Part shown: one piece after another, positions 6,655-8,096 of the stretch
How the letters are laid out: the number at the start of each line of letters is the position of its first letter
Numbering within the stretch: position 1 is the stretch's first letter
Notes under the pieces: generated by a model
Seen by the model: only the letters and a program-made list of their open reading frames with translations
What the model was told of the DNA's origin: nothing
Database searches by the model: none
Position numbers and translations under genes: made by a program
Origin: an uncultured Opitutia bacterium
Lineage (GTDB): Bacteria; Verrucomicrobiota; Verrucomicrobiia; Opitutales; UBA953
NCBI GenBank assembly: GCA_903882335.1
Contig: CAIRWP010000306.1
Span: 1-8,096 of the forward strand
Length of the DNA: 8,096 nt
Direction: 5' to 3'

Positions 6655-8096
6655 ATGACCGCCCCTTTCAAGCTCACCCGCGTCGCCTCGCTCAAGACCG
6701 TCGCCGACTTCCGCGCCCACTGCGCCGGACTGGGCATCGACCTGCCGATCGAGGACACCATCGAGGCCGGCCCCGGCAACCCCCTCGCGCAACCGATCGC
6801 ACGGGCCACGATCAACGGCAAGACGATCGGCAACCGCATCGCCATCCACCCGATGGAGGGCTGGGACGGCACGACCACCGGCGGTATCTCCGAGGAGATG
6901 AAGCGTCGCTGGCAGCGTTTCGGCGCGAGCGGGGCCAAGCTCATCTGCGGAGCCGAAGCCATGGCCGTGCGCGCCGACGGCCGGGCGAACATGAACCAGC
7001 TGATTATCAACGCCGAGAACCAGGCCGGCATCACCGAGCTCGTCGGGATCCTCAAGGCGGAGCACCTCGCCCGCTGGGGTTCGGTCGACGACCTGGTCAT
7101 CGGTTTCCAGCTGACCCACTCCGGCCGCTTCTGCCGCCCGCATGACAAGAAGCGCTGGGAATCCCGCGTGGCCTACCGCCACCCGATCCTCGACAAGAAG
7201 TTCAGCGTCACCTCCGACGAACAGGTGCTAACCGACGCCGAGGTAGAGGAGCTGATCCGCTGCTACGTGCGCGCCGCCCGCGTGGCCCGTAACTGCGGGG
7301 CCGACTTCGTCGACATCAAGCATTGCCACGGCTACCTGCTGCACGAGTTCCTGAGCGCCCACACCCGTCCGGGCAAGTTCGGCGGCTCGTTCGAGAACCG
7401 CACCCGGATCCTGCGCGACATCATCGCCGGGATCCGTGCCGACGGCAACGCGATCGATCTCGGGGTCCGCCTGAGCCTGTTCGACCTGGTGCCGTTCCGT
7501 CCGGACCCGGCCCTGAGCGTGCCCGGCAAGCTCGGCCCCGGCATCCCCGAGGACTTCACCGCCTACCTCCCCTACCGCTACGCCTTCGGGGTGAACCCGG
7601 CGCAGCCCACCGAGATCGACCTCACCGAGACCTTCGCGTTCGTGAAGCTCCTCGGCGAACTCGGCGTCAAGATCCTCAACACCACCGCGGGCTCCCCGTA
7701 CTACAACCCGCACATCCAGCGGCCGGCGGCCTACCCGCCCAGCGACGGCTACCAGCCCGCGCACGAACCGCTCATCGATGTCGCCCGCCAGATCCGCGTC
7801 GTCCGCGAGGTCCGCGCCCAGGCCCCCGCCGGGATGATCGTCGTGAGCTCTGGACTGAGCTACGTCCAGGAGTACCTCCCGCACCTCGCCCAGCAGATCC
7901 TCCGCACCGGCGGCAGCGACGCCATCGGCGTGGGCCGGGCCGTCCTCAGCTACCCAGCGATGCTGGCGGACGCCGCCAAGAACGGCGCCCTCGAGACGAA
8001 GTTCATCTGCCGCACCTTCAGCGACTGCACGACCGCCCCGCGCAACGGGCTCATCTCCGGCTGCTACCCGCTCGACAAGTATTACACCGCCAAGCC
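6655..8096 (+). CDS. NADH:flavin oxidoreductase, Old Yellow Enzyme family (3' end cut by window)
   Basis: This flavin-dependent TIM-barrel oxidoreductase is open from the ATG at 6655 through 480 codons to the window edge without a stop. Old Yellow Enzyme marks in order: IHPMEG (residues 63-68 region), FQLTHSGRF with Q152, H155 and R158 (FMN/substrate site), DIKHCHGYLLHEFLS with K222, C224 and H225 (the usual H-x-x-H substrate pair is here K-x-x-H), GGSFENR at 243-249, and GVGRA at 425-429 (phosphate-binding end of the barrel). After it comes a cysteine-containing segment, C452, C458 and C470, spaced x5 and x11. The x11 interval equals that between the last two cluster cysteines of 2,4-dienoyl-CoA reductase-type enzymes, but the leading CxxC is not present in the usual form. 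Whether a FAD/NAD domain follows cannot be seen. It is co-directional with the DapA-like gene (8 bp gap), so the two probably form an operon. The likely role is reduction or oxidation of an activated C=C bond of a pathway intermediate; the substrate is unknown. Confidence 0.9.
   Translation, partial: MTAPFKLTRVASLKTVADFRAHCAGLGIDLPIEDTIEAGPGNPLAQPIARATINGKTIGNRIAIHPMEGWDGTTTGGISEEMKRRWQRFGASGAKLICGAEAMAVRADGRANMNQLIINAENQAGITELVGILKAEHLARWGSVDDLVIGFQLTHSGRFCRPHDKKRWESRVAYRHPILDKKFSVTSDEQVLTDAEVEELIRCYVRAARVARNCGADFVDIKHCHGYLLHEFLSAHTRPGKFGGSFENRTRILRDIIAGIRADGNAIDLGVRLSLFDLVPFRPDPALSVPGKLGPGIPEDFTAYLPYRYAFGVNPAQPTEIDLTETFAFVKLLGELGVKILNTTAGSPYYNPHIQRPAAYPPSDGYQPAHEPLIDVARQIRVVREVRAQAPAGMIVVSSGLSYVQEYLPHLAQQILRTGGSDAIGVGRAVLSYPAMLADAAKNGALETKFICRTFSDCTTAPRNGLISGCYPLDKYYTAK

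Noticed and set aside
5927..7182. Minus-strand open frames under the DapA-like and flavin oxidoreductase genes
   Set aside because: They are Val/Gly/Asp/Ala-rich shadows without recognisable domains. The plus-strand genes have clear family motifs.

Overview
The window is GC-rich, tightly packed bacterial DNA with no RNA genes, mobile elements or CRISPR. The codon choice, the mostly absent Shine-Dalgarno sequences, and the pairing of a secreted ThuA-domain protein with sugar-acid-type enzymes resemble a member of the PVC group, most likely a verrucomicrobium of the Opitutaceae type. That assignment comes from style and gene content, not from a marker gene, so it is only moderately secure.

The layout is two divergent transcription units around a control region of about 86-113 bp near 5415-5527. 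On the minus strand, reading leftward from 5414, there are five co-directional genes: an MFS transporter (5414-4095), an enolase-superfamily enzyme (4089-2683), a secreted ThuA-domain protein (2630-1695), a second MFS transporter (1666-395), and a membrane protein that starts near 352 and runs off the left edge. Gaps are 5, 52, 28 and 42 bp, so a single operon is plausible. On the plus strand there is a divergent DapA-like (dihydrodipicolinate synthase/N-acetylneuraminate lyase superfamily) protein ending at 6646. After an 8 bp gap comes an Old Yellow Enzyme-type NADH:flavin oxidoreductase, which runs off the right edge.

Taken together this looks like an uncharacterised catabolic locus. Two H+-coupled-type organic-acid/sugar-acid importers would bring in substrate. 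An enolase-superfamily enzyme would abstract a proton alpha to a carboxylate. A Schiff-base lyase would cleave or condense a 2-oxo acid, and a flavin enzyme would reduce or oxidise an activated double bond or ring. An exported ThuA-domain protein may act on the substrate outside the cytoplasm. The substrate cannot be named from sequence. Three of the enzymes depart from the textbook active-site patterns of their families, which is the main reason to look further.
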